64,000 nucleotides of DNA, from NCBI RefSeq assembly GCF_040939455.1, contig NC_134116.1, positions 69,519,900 through 69,583,899 of the forward strand, given 5' to 3'. Positions within the stretch are counted from its first letter, which is position 1; each line of letters opens with the position of its first letter. This document shows positions 1 through 45,470 of the stretch, piece after piece. The translations under genes and the position numbers were made by a program. This stretch comes from Microcebus murinus (taxonomy: Eukaryota; Chordata; Mammalia; Primates; Cheirogaleidae). The notes under the pieces are model-generated. The model was given only the letters and a program-made list of their open reading frames with translations. It did no database searches and had not been told where the DNA came from.

Positions 1-993
1 CGTGTAGAAATTCCAAATTTCAAAGGTTATTTGAAAGTGTTCAATGCTGTCTTCTTAGAATGTAGAGAATGTTCAGGGAAGCAGAAGGAAATAAGGTTGT
101 TGAGGTAGGTTGATATCAGGCTATGAAAGGCCAAGCTAAGGAGTTTAAATTTTTATCCTGTTTAAAGTGGAGTGGGGCAGGTGAGGGAGACTGGCTCATG
201 ATGGTGAATTGAGCACACACGTGAGCCTCTCCGTCCACCCCAAACTCCATAGCTGGAGATACTTTGAAAATATGATGATTCCTTCAGCAGGTAAGTATCA
301 TGGAAAAGTAACAAGGCGGGTATTTCAAATTAAAAGAACAAAGAGACCTAACTACCAAATGCAGTGCACAGTCCTTAACGGGATCTTGGTTCAAACAGAG
401 CAGCTTGTCTCTGAACATTAAAAAAATCCATAGAAAAACTTGAAATTAGGAAAGCAGATAAGATTCTATTACTATTAAAACAAAAGTAGGAAAACTACAG
501 TTTAAAAGATACAAAGAAGAAATGCAGAGGAAAAACAATTTTAGTGATAGCTCAGGCTCAATGCTAGCAGAAACAAAGATGAAAGTGGCCCAAAAGGTAC
601 TCACCTGGTTTGAATTAGTTGAATAGAGAACACCTGGGCCTGGTGGGCCCTGGATTTACTTTGGACTCTCCCAGCTCACTCCTATTAGAGCAGAAGCAAT
701 GGTACTTTTAACTCTGGGATAAACCCCAGGAACTGCTCCCTAAGGAAAATGAACTATGCATGGCATGAGGGCTGCTGGTGTGGGTAATTTCCAGCCCTCT
801 ACAAATGAGATGGAGGAGAAAAGGAAAGGCAGTTGTTCTCAGGAGGAAAACAAACTAATGTGCTTGTTTTTCAGAGTAAAGCCCCCAGTTTGCTTTTGTT
901 AAATAGCTTGCTGCAGCCTCTCTGCTCTCCAGCCTCTGCTTCCACCCGTCCTGCTCATGCACACCAAACCTGTAGTCAGTTGTCCCATTAAAG
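1..993. other. SOHLH2 intron 1 (partial), weak old-repeat similarity
   Basis: No gene seen. Bases 1-200 read like a diffuse ancient GA-rich repeat (phrases such as 'ggccaagctaaggagttt'), also seen near 22.6 and 58.8 kb. The rest holds no feature I can name. A search for human SOHLH2 exon 1 by eye here was negative. Confidence 0.35.
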
Positions 994-1435
994 CCGTGGT
1001 CCTGCACCAGGGACCGGTTTCATGGAAGAATGCTTTGGGATGGTTTCAGGATGATTCAAGTACATTACATTTATTGTACAGTCAAACCTCTGTGCTAATG
1101 ATAACCTGTATTTGCAACTGCTCCCCAGAACTAGCATCACTGCCTCAGCTCCACCTCAGATCATCAGGCATTAGATTCTCATAAGGAGCACGTCCTAGAT
1201 CCTTCACATGCACGGAGATTTACAGTAAGGTTTGCGCCCCTATGAGGATCTAATTCCCCCATTGATCTGACAGGAGGCGGAGCTTATGTGTGGATGTGAG
1301 CGATGGGGAGCAGCTGTAAATACCGATGAAGTTTTGCTAGCTTGCCTACCGCTCCCTTCCTGCTGTCCAGCCTGGTTCCTAACAGGCCACGGACTCGGCT
1401 GGTACTGGTCTGCCGCCTGGGGTTTGGGGACGGCA
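994..1435. mobile_element. Old non-autonomous hAT-like DNA element
   Basis: The ends form a long imperfect inverted repeat: caccagggaccggtttcatgg on the left and a complementary ggccacggactcggctggtac stretch on the right. Internal segments such as 'cattagattctcataagga' are familiar from a hAT-type MITE family of placental mammals with CAGGGGTCCC-type termini. Terminal bases and target duplication are eroded. The family is not named with certainty. Confidence 0.6.
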
Positions 1436-1624
1436 GCATTATAGGAAAGGTGTTTCTCCAACAGGGAAACACCATCCTAACTGCAGAGGAAACTGTTTAT
1501 TCACATCCACTTAGTCCTTGATTCATATTTATGTTTGGATAACCAAGGACTGCCTGACATTAGCAGAGCTAGACTCAAATGGACAGATACAACGATTATT
1601 CCAGAGACATATTATTGAAGTACT

Positions 1625-1960
1625 ATAGTCTGAATGTTTGTGTCCCCCCACCCCCAGCCTGCCAAATTTGTATGTTGAAATCCTAACCCCTAAGGTAATG
1701 GTATTAGGGTGTGGGACCTTTGGGAGGTGATTAGCTCTTGAGTGAGGAACCCTCATGAATGGGATTAGGGAGACACTTGGCTCCTTCCACTGAGTGAGGA
1801 CATGGGGAGAAATTGTCATCTGTGAACCAGAAATTGTACTCTCACCAGACACTGAATCTGCCAGCACCTTGACCTTAGACTTTCTAACCTTCAAACTGTG
1901 AAAAATAAATTGCTATTGTTTATGAGCCACTCAGTTTATAGCAACAAAATAGAATGAAGT
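1625..1960 (+). mobile_element. Solitary LTR of the MaLR (MST/THE-like) class
   Basis: Reads like a MaLR LTR from the gaatgtttgtgtc start, through 'ttgggaggtgattag' and 'ccctcatgaatgggatta', to a polyadenylation signal AATAAA near 1904. No internal retroviral genes flank it, so it is a solo LTR. Subfamily from memory only. Confidence 0.7.
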
Positions 1961-2039
1961 GGGACATAAGGGAATAGAAAAAAAACAACTTTTAAAATTC
2001 TAGTTTGTATGCTCAGGGTATCACAGCCTAAAAGTAGCT

Positions 2040-3194
2040 GGCTATGAGAAATTATGAAAAAAGAAAAATCTTAGAAATTAGCAATTCGTAGTAAATTAAC
2101 TGAAATTGTAAAAATCTTTAGAAAGACTGAAGACTGAGCAAGTGATCTGGAAAACAAGGAAGTCTCTCAAAGAGAAGTTGAGACATGAAGGATCAATTTA
2201 GGATGTCCAACATCTAGGAGAAGATTTACAAGGAAAGACAAAGACAACAGAGAGGAGGAAATAATCAAAGAAATAACAGAAGAAAATTTTCAGAGCCAAA
2301 GATGCCCTAGGGGCCAAGTAGGAGGAATAAGGTTCATACTCAAACACATCCTGGACAACTATCAGAACCCAGAGGAGAAAAAGGAGAAGAAAAACAAAGC
2401 AGTTTACTTTTTTTTTTTTTTATCAGCAACTCTGGACACTAGAAGAGAAATTCAGAGACAAAGTGATTTTGACCTTCGAAGTATTTGCCAGGTAAAACTA
2501 GCCCTGAATTAGGGGAGCACGATGAAGATGCTTTCAGACATGCTAGGACTCCCTTTGATACTATCAGACAGTATTTCAAAGAATTTCCTGAACCTGTATT
2601 GCAGTTCAATAAAATGGATCCAAGCAAGAAACAAATATGAGATATAAGAAACCATAGGAATCAGAGAAAAAAAATCATTAAGTATAAATGTTAATGAAAA
2701 AATATAAAAACTTAATAATGGGTGGAACTAAAATTCCAAATATTCATATCATGAGAAGTGCGTAGGGGTTGGGATATGGTAAAGGGAGACTTGTTAAGGA
2801 TGCTACCTTGTTTGGAGAGAAGCTATAGATTTAGACTACCTCTGTGTCTTAATTGAACATGGCTAAATATGCTTATTAAAAATTAAGTACTTCCCAGCCT
2901 CCAGTGGCCAAATTGGAGTAATTTGGTTAACCAAATAAGCAATAGTATTGGATTGTAACCCCAAGAATAAAATAAATATCCCTAAGTCCATACTAATATA
3001 AATAAATGATTGACTAAATAAATAATGAGAAGGGACAAATCTTCCTTACATAAGAATTTCAAATAATAAATGTAGAAGGACGGAAGGAAATAAAAAATCA
3101 CCTTTGGAATGTCACAGCAATAATTGCTGCAGATAAGATCCACTGATGAAATTAAAGTGCAGAAACTTTAAGAAGAAGTGGAATATTGGCATAG
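2040..3194 (+). mobile_element. Old L1/HAL1-type LINE fragment (ORF1-side)
   Basis: A-rich sequence with phrases of the L1 ORF1/HAL1 region ('agcaactctggacactagaag', 'cagacatgctaggact'). All frames are broken. The boundary with the following Alu block is approximate. Confidence 0.5.
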
Positions 3195-3598
<404 letters not shown>

Positions 3599-4087
3599 AT
3601 TAGATTGTGGAAGAAACCCTGCAAATTCAATCATAATGCTATTTACAAAAGTCACACAAAATAAAAATGATATAGAAGGTTCAAGGTAAAGGGATATGAA
3701 AAACTAAGAGCTGTATAGCAGAAAAAATAAAATTTCAGGTGAAAAGCATTAAAAGGGGCAAGGAGGTATATTTCATATATAGTGTTCTATGTAATTATCA
3801 GTATATAATATAATTTAATAACATACTATATAAACATAGGTCAGTATGTAGTATATATTGTTAGATGTTATATATATATAAATTGTATAATTATCATGAA
3901 CTTTATGTACCTAACTCCTAATTAAAAATAGAGCCTACAGTTAGAGAAATTGATGAATTGACAAAATCATAATTAGAGATATTTTAACACACCTCTGTCA
4001 TAAACTGAAAGATCAAGTAGACCTAACATAAGTAAGATAACAATTAACAGGTTTGCTCTAAAAGATATATAGAGCTTTATGTATCTC

Positions 4088-4229
4088 CCCCAAAGTATCT
4101 CCCCCAACATATTTATCAGTGTGATGGTCATTAATGTAATTACTTAAATTCATGCATTAAAACAAAGCTCAGGGCCGAGTACAGTGGCTCATGCCTATAA
4201 TCCTAGCACTCTGGGAGGCCAAGGTGGGA
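4088..4229 (+). repeat. 142-bp duplicated block, copy 2 (with truncated Alu 5' end)
   Basis: Copy of 3195-3336. The Alu portion stops abruptly after 57 bp and runs into LINE-like sequence. The left junction repeats 'tatctccccc' twice, a microhomology at the breakpoint. Confidence 0.9.
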
Positions 4230-4596
4230 AAACAGAAAATAACTGTTGTTTTCAATTACCCATGGGACATTAACAAAAATTGACTATGTGTTATGCTATG
4301 AAGAAGATGTCAACAAACTCTAAAACGTAGACATCGTGCAGGACACATTAACCGTTGACAACATGCTGCAATAAGAAATGAACAACTAATGAACAGCCAA
4401 AACACTTAAAAAGCAAAAACATACTCTCCTCTTGGTAATTGAAAATAACTTTATATAGGTATTTATGTAACTTTCAGGTTAAGATTGAAAGATAAACTGA
4501 AATTATAAACTATTTAGCAATGAATGAACATGAACACACTATCAAAATCTGCGGGGTACAGCAAAGTGCCATTTGGATGAAAATTTAGATATTCAA

Positions 4597-4785
4597 CTAT
4601 GCTGTCTAATAGAACTTTCTGCAATGATGAAAATGTTCTATTAATATAATTAAGCTGATAATGGTGGCCACTTACTATTGGGTACTTGAAATGTGGCTAG
4701 TGAAATGAATTTCAAACTTTATATTTTAATTAACATAAGTTTAAATTTAAGTAGCCACATGTGGCTACTATATCAGACCACATAG
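4597..4785. mobile_element. Short hAT-like MITE
   Basis: Starts ctatgctgtctaatagaact and ends near gtggctactatatcagacca. The ends are inverted-repeat relatives (tgctgtc / cagac.aca) and the interior holds 'cttgaaatgtggctagtg'. A related copy is at 32998-33165. Confidence 0.65.
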
Positions 4786-7506
4786 TTCTATAATCAAACA
4801 CTACAAGATAAATGAGAAAAAAATTAAATATTTTTAGAAAGCAAGAGGAGCTCAATGACAATAATATTATATATGGTTTAAAACTGATACATTTGAAAAT
4901 ATAAACGAAAAGGATTTTTAAAAATTTATATGAACAAAATTCACTTACGGTAGAAAACTTCAAGTTACCAGTAATCAATAAGGAACTATAAAAGGAAGTC
5001 TAAGACCTATCTCCATAAATGTCTTCAGGACCAGATTTTATAGACAGATTATACCTAAACTTTAAGAAGCAGATAATTTCTGTGTTTTATGAACTATTCA
5101 AGACCATAAAGTAATATTGAATCTTTCTATTTTATTATTCAAGGCTGGCATAACCCCGATACCCAAACCAGATAATACAATAAAAAATTTGTATTCAGTT
5201 TTACTTATGAACATAGATGCAAAATATAAAAATGTATAAATTGAGTTTGCTACACTTTATAATGGTTTATCCCAGCAATGCAGTGATAACTTGACATTAG
5301 GAAATCTAATGTAATTCAATATCCAACAGTTTAAAGAGTAAAAAATAATATATTCATATTGAAAGAACACTTGATAAATTTTAACACACATTTCTGATTT
5401 AAAATTCTTAGCCTCCACATAAAAGAAACTTTTGTAACTTTATAAAGGATATTGATCAGAAACTTTCATTAAATACCATATTAGTGGTAAAAACGTTTGA
5501 AATATTCCCACTAAAGTCAGGAACAAGGCAAGAATGCTCACTGTCACTTTTGCTATTCACCAGTGTTTTAGATGTTTTAGCCAGTGCTTTATGATCAATA
5601 AAAGGCATAAATTCTGGAAACAGAGACAGAAGTTTCATTTTTTGAAGATAGTATGATTGTCTACCTAGGAAATTGAGAAGAATCAACTAAAATATTGGAA
5701 CTAAGTAAAGAGTGCCATAAAGTAGATTATTTGAAGCAACTTCCATATACAGAAATCAATAGCACTTTATATGTCAGCTGTAATCAATAGCACTTCTATA
5801 TGTCAGCTATAATCAATCAGAAATTGAGCAAGAAAAGATATCCCCTTCATAGTGACCTCCAAATGTTGAAATATCCGGGTATAAATATATGAGAACACAT
5901 ATGAAATCTATATGAAAGTCTATAAAACTAAAGAACGTAAGAGACTCAAATTCTTTGAGAGTCATACTTACTAAATAGGGAGATTGAATACAACAATGAT
6001 ATTCCCTAATTAACTGTTAAAATAAATGCAAGCATCATCAAAACATTGACAGGGTTCCCTGACAAGCTGATGCCAAAATTCTGTTGGAAGAGAAATTGTA
6101 GGAAAATATTTAAGAACCAAATTGAAAAATAACAAAGAAGGAACCATGTGCTCTATCAAATATCAAAACACACTATACAGAGCTAGTAATTAAACATTGT
6201 GATATTAACCAGACACCATAGGTAAATAGATCCATTGATCAGAAGGAAGTCCAGAAATAAACATACACATTCACACACAAAGGGTAACATTTGAAAACAG
6301 AGAAGTTTAGTCAATAATGCTATTGGGGCAATTAGCTCTGCATTTGAAAAAATGAAATCAGATATCTACCTCATGTTAATCACCAAATAAATTCTAGATG
6401 GGATAAAAAACTAAATATAAAAAATCATAAAAATGTTAGAATATACTATCAAAGCGTATTTTAACATAAACAGAGATGGCTTTTAAAGCAAGACAAAATT
6501 CACCAAAGCCATAAAGGAAATAGTAGATTTGTTATTCACTATTAAATACTTATTAGTGACAAGAGACCTTATAATCAAAATTAAAGGCCAAGTAACAGAC
6601 TGGAAAAGATAGTTGACTAATATCCAGAATATATAAATTCCTACAGAGAAATAAGAAACCACAAATAGGAAGGTAGACAAAGGTAATAAATGGGCACTAT
6701 ACAACAAATATAAGGTGCAGATGGCCACTGAAAAGATACTCAACTTCACCATTAATTAGAAAAATGACAATGAAAAGGAAAATTAAGTATTTTTTAATAT
6801 TGTCAACATTTTTTAAAAGATTAAGAATATCAGTTTCATTAAGAGTTTGAGGAAATGAGTAAATATACTATTGGTAGAGACGTAAACTTTTATATCTTTT
6901 GGGGAGAACAATTTGGCAGTATTTAAGTTGAAAAACAAGTAAAAACTTTCTGATCTTCTAGTTTTAATTCTAGGGTATATGCTTATTTGCACAAAGATAT
7001 ATTTACATAGGTGTTCATCACAGCATTATAATAACATCATAATCCAACATTAGGAGAATGGCTTAATCAATTATTATAATATCCTTGGTAATGAGAAAGA
7101 CTAGATCAAGATGGCAGATGAACACATTCACCCCAGATCCCAAAAAATAATAGAAAACTTATTTTTATGTGAATAACTCTATAACATCCTGGAAGATGAG
7201 AATGCTTCCAGTGAACCAGAATTTTTAAGGAATTGTTAAACTATATTGTTAAGTGGAAGCAACTCACTTTTTAAAAGTGTAATATCACATTCATGAAAAA
7301 AGCTATCTATGTCTGTATTATATGTTTGACATAAAAATCATCTGGAAGGATACATACCGAACTGTTGACAGTGGTTGCTTCTAGAGAAGGGATTGTGAAT
7401 TCAGATGTAAGAGATGATAAAGGAAGATTTACTCTTTTAAAAAAAGAAGGAAGGAAGAAAATTAGAAGGCGAGCAGATAGAAGTATAGAGGCTTTGCTTA
7501 CTTTAG

Positions 7507-7575
7507 CCCTTTGCACTCGGATGTCAAGTGTGGATAATTTCTAGTGGATGATACGAAAAAAGCAAGTGCAAAGGG
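7507..7575. mobile_element. Tiny piggyBac-like element (TTAA target)
   Basis: A perfect 11-bp inverted repeat, ccctttgcact at 7507-7517 and agtgcaaaggg at 7565-7575, encloses about 47 bp. The right flank is TTAA; the left is TTAG, one mismatch from TTAA. CCC...GGG termini at TTAA sites are the piggyBac signature. Too short to encode anything. Confidence 0.65.
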
Positions 7576-7579
7576 TTAA

Positions 7580-8457
7580 ACTCTTGCCTAGTTTCTTGCA
7601 TCTCACCTGTTCTTTCCTGCAGCCCTTGAGAACCAGGCTGAAGCAGGAGGGACACCTGTACCAGCACCCTGCCCCATTTTGGGCACGCTGCCTCTCTCTT
7701 TGTACACGTCTTCCTGACCCCTTCACCCACTTGTTTTGGCTTCAAATCTGGCCAACTCCCAGGTTTTTTTTTCCTCTTGTGGATTTGTATGTGGCCTGAC
7801 ATTTCCAGTTGTTTTCTATGTCCATTAATTCTAGCATCCTCATTCTTTGGCATTCCCAGTGGGTTGAGTTCATTAGCTGTAGAGAATAAAACAGAAATAA
7901 AAGATGAAGATGGAAATTCTATTTTTCCTAATTGTACTGAAAAATACTCCCAAATGGAAATAAAGAATCCTTTTGGCTCCTGATATTGGGATTTGAATAG
8001 CATATATATTCCACTCAGAGACTTTGAGCATTGCTTAGGATGTAGGGATTTAGATCTTTCTTTGTCCTCTGGAATGTATTTCACCAAAATAAATTGTGTG
8101 GCAGAGTCACCAGTTTGGTTCTCTCAGCAGTAAACATACTTTCCAGCAGGAAAACTGGGTCATAAGAATTCTATCTATTGTTTAAAAGGACAAGAGAGAA
8201 ATTCGCAGGAAAACCACAGTAGAAAAGCATTGGTAGGCAAAACTTTAAAAAATAACATGACCTTCAGATCCATAGGCACTGAGGATATGAAATTAATAGT
8301 TCCTGTCCTTGAGGTTCTTATAGTCGACCATCCACTCTGGCTGTAGAGTCAGTCATTGTGTTATATGTAACCTTTATTTATTTTATCCTCTCATACTTGA
8401 CATTTTCTCTGTGCCTAGATATTAATTATGTGGTGCTACGGCTTCCTTCTCTTTCAG
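7580..8457. other. End of SOHLH2 intron 1, apparently unique
   Basis: No repeat I recognise. A 187-codon open frame on the minus strand (7524-8087) overlaps most of this stretch but has no recognisable domain; see rejected list. The final bases are the exon 2 acceptor. Confidence 0.4.
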
Positions 8458-42519
<34,062 letters not shown>

Positions 42520-43400
42520 TAGCCCATGTTTGAAATTCACACTCTAGACCACCTATTGGGCACAATTTGACAATACAGGAAAAGTGGAACAAAGAATGAT
42601 TTTGAAAGCTCCACCCAGAGACCTAATATCAAAAGAGCTGGCATTGTCTGACTTCTGACAAATGTGCTCAAAGCTTCTGCAGATGGAAAGAGCAGCAGCA
42701 AAAAGCCCGGCCACGCGCTCTCCCTCATCTTCATACGCACTTGGATCTCCCCCAGCCAGACAGCTACAAGGACAAACGGCCTCCATGACCTACACTCTTT
42801 CTTCTCAAAAAATATTCCACAGTTTATGAAAAAATATACGCTCTAAAGAAGACCCATGTAGACTCGATAAAGTGGTAAGATTGGGAAGGTGCACTGATAC
42901 CTTGTCACTGAGTACAGATACTGCAACTTGATTCTTATTTTTAGTATCCTTGTGAATTACTGTCACTTATTTCTAGGTGGTATCTTTTCCAAATTTGACA
43001 TTTTAGAGAGTTTCCTTCTTTATTCACCACCCCAAACTAAGATATGGAGAGAGATGCTGAAAGAGGTGTTCACCTGCTCACTTGACTACTAAGGAATAAA
43101 TTGATGTGTTTTTGCATTTCACAATCCCTTGAGTGAAATGACAGCTAATAGGTAAATTTTTCTTTCTGGATCTTTAGTTGCAGACTAGCAGGGCTTTTCT
43201 TTCTTTGTTTTTCATCTCTTCCTCTCTATGGGTATTAGAAAAGACTATTGAAAATACGGGGAGAGAAATGTTTGTTTTATATTTCACTGAAATGTTCTTA
43301 TGTATACGTTTTATTATTAAAGAAAATACTCAGTTTTGACCCCAAAAGTGGTAATCCATTTTTGTTTTGCTTAATAAATATATGTTCCCACTTTTAGTAG
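42520..43400 (+). other. SOHLH2: Probable SOHLH2 3'UTR with candidate polyadenylation signals
   Basis: Sequence after the stop codon. AATAAA hexamers occur at 43095-43100 and 43373-43378, with a later one at 43976-43981. The end at about 43,400 assumes use of the second; transcript data would be needed to choose. The stretch shows no interspersed repeat I recognise, consistent with an exon. Confidence 0.5.
43373..43378 (+). terminator. Candidate polyadenylation signal AATAAA
   Basis: Canonical hexamer about 850 nt after the SOHLH2 stop, followed by T-rich sequence. Competing sites are at 43095 and 43976. Confidence 0.4.
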
Positions 43401-44104
43401 TACTATGGAGGGAATTTAATTTCCTAGAGTTTTATTCGAGAAGCTTAAAAATTACCTTAGGCGTAGCCAAATTTTCATGTCAAATTGTATAATTTTTCTT
43501 TGAGGATGCCAAAAGGATGGAATCTGTGGATTGACATACTTTATAAAGAAACTAGAAGTTTCCACCTGAGATTCTGTGCTTATTAGCAAACACAGGTGCT
43601 TGGTTCTTCAATCTCTTGCCTTTAGGAGTAATTGCTTTGACATTGGAAGAGAACCTGTTGAGGTATTGTGGGCACAGGGACCTCTGCCTTTGTTCCCAGC
43701 TCGTCTCAGTTGTTGCTGGGGCTCTTGCTGGCATTGGGGTTTCCCTGTATCCACGCGTGGCCTGGGAGAGAAGCCCGGGGGTGGGGATCCTGCAGCAGAG
43801 GATGCCTAGAGCCATCTCTGTACTTGGTGCTCTCTCAGTCCCCTCTTCTTTTCCACATAAAGCGGAGGCTACCAGATCCATTGTTAAAGTCCTGTTTTTT
43901 TCAAGGCCAGTTCCCATGATCCTGATCTTCATGTAAGTTTCCAAATTTGTTTCTAAATATGAGAATTTCATATTTAATAAATTATTTTTTTCTAAGTAAT
44001 AAGCTTAACTCTCAGCCGAGGAGGAAAGGTGAGTAAAGGTGAGTTGGGCTTCAGCTTGTAGAAAAAGAGCAGGATTTTCTTTGTAAAATTAAGTTGGCTG
44101 GTCC
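43401..44104. other. Start of intergenic region, no element recognised
   Basis: Several overlapping open frames occur in 43,550-43,970 on both strands, without homology. An AATAAA at 43976 could be a distal SOHLH2 polyadenylation site. Confidence 0.3.
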
Positions 44105-44520
44105 TGAGACAGTTGCAGTGTTGTGTTCACAGGGGGAAAGGTGCAAGGAGCTTGTCTAGGAAAGATGACAGCTTGTAGGTTTCACACAGGTGATAGCAGA
44201 ATTAGCAAGACATGGTGGATAATCCAATAAAGGGGTTGTGAGGAAGGGCAAAGAATTAAGATGACACCCAGGTTTCTGGCTTTGGCAGCTACGTGGACAG
44301 GATCGATGTTCACTGAGAGAATGCAAAGAAAAGGGCACGTAAAGTGTTGGCACTAGACTGTGACAGCTTTATCTGGGGACATGTTGCCTTTGAGGTGTTT
44401 GTGGGATATCTTCATGGAAGTAGCAAAAACACATTCAATGTTGCAGCACAGGGAGGAGATATGGATGAGAGATGATGAGAGATGTGGTTTGGGGCATCGT
44501 CAGCTCTGAGGCGGGAATGC
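44105..44520 (+). repeat. Ancient GA-rich interspersed repeat, unclassified
   Basis: 'gatgacacccaggtttctgg' and 'gggacatgttgcctttgagg' follow the order of an old mammalian repeat also seen at 22.6 kb. Confidence 0.45.
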
Positions 44521-45177
44521 TAAAGGGGGATTTCAACATTATGATGGGAGTGGCCCTGCTGACCCCGTAGGACCTTGCATGCCTGCAGTTCTGTCATCCC
44601 GTATAAGTTGTCATAGGTTACTGGGCCAGGCTCCTGATGGCGCACGGCATTGCACGCTACCAGAGATCCAAGGTATGTGGCTAAAACCCTCAAAGGCAGA
44701 GGGTACAAGTTGCCAGGGCAGCTGTTTGTTCTCTGGCTATTTTTTGAATTGTGGGAAATTAAACTTCTCTGAATGTCTTTAAACTTCTGAAAAGTTAAAA
44801 ACGTAGGCAATGCTGGATCTGTTTCTAGCACGGCAAAATGGCAACAGTCTCAGGCTAAGCAGTGCCTACTCCTTCCTGTGGGGCATCAGCTTCCCTTTGT
44901 TCTCTGACACCACCCGCCTGCCTCATCCACTGGAGTTACTCGCTGGTCCCTGTAGGTATTCTGGTTTGACTCCAAAAGAGGCATTTTCTCCTATACAAGG
45001 AAATCACTTCAGGATTGGGGCTGGTGGAGATGGTGTTAGAATCTAGATGCACGGGCCATGCCCCACGGGGTCAGATCTGGTAGACTTGGCACGCTGGTAC
45101 ATGGGAATCTGCATTTAACAAACACTGCCAGGTATGTTTGCTGGTATCTGATTATCCCTCTTAAAAACAGATGCAGA

Positions 45178-45470
45178 GGCCAGGTGCGGTGGCTCATACC
45201 TGTAATTCTAGCACTCTGGGAGGTCGAGGCAGGAGGATCGCTTGAGGTCAGGAGTTTGAGATCAGCCTAAGCAAGAGTGAGACCCAGTTCTACAAAAACT
45301 AGAAAAATTATCCAGGCATGGTGGTGCATGCCTGCAGTCCTAGCTACTAGGGAGGCTGAGGCAGGAGGATCGCTCAAGCCCAAGAGTTGGAGGTTGCAGT
45401 GAACTGTGATGACGCCACTGCACTTTAGCCCAGGCAACAGAGCAAGACTCTGTCTCAAAACAACAAAACA
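45178..45470 (+). mobile_element. Alu SINE, sense
   Basis: Starts ggccaggtgcggtggctcat and ends with an A/C-rich tail. Flanks acagatgcaga and gcagatacaga suggest an imperfect target duplication. Confidence 0.88.

Larger units (their letters stand above)
3740..7310 (+). mobile_element. Degenerate L1 ORF2 and 3' region, interrupted
   Basis: Long A-rich tract with L1 ORF2 echoes (e.g. 'caagtagacctaacataa' near 4013, 'aagtccagaaataaacataca' near 6247) and the familiar L1 3' motif near 7015-7080 (gtgttcatcacagcattata). Frames are shattered. A hAT-like element and the second duplicated block lie inside it. Confidence 0.6.

Noticed and set aside
7524..8087. 187-codon open frame on the minus strand in intron 1
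   Set aside because: No recognisable domain, no splice or promoter context, composition like surrounding intron; on the + strand the region is SOHLH2 intron.
43552..43971. 139-codon minus frame and overlapping plus frames after SOHLH2
   Set aside because: No recognised motif, no splice structure; frames on both strands overlap, typical of chance.
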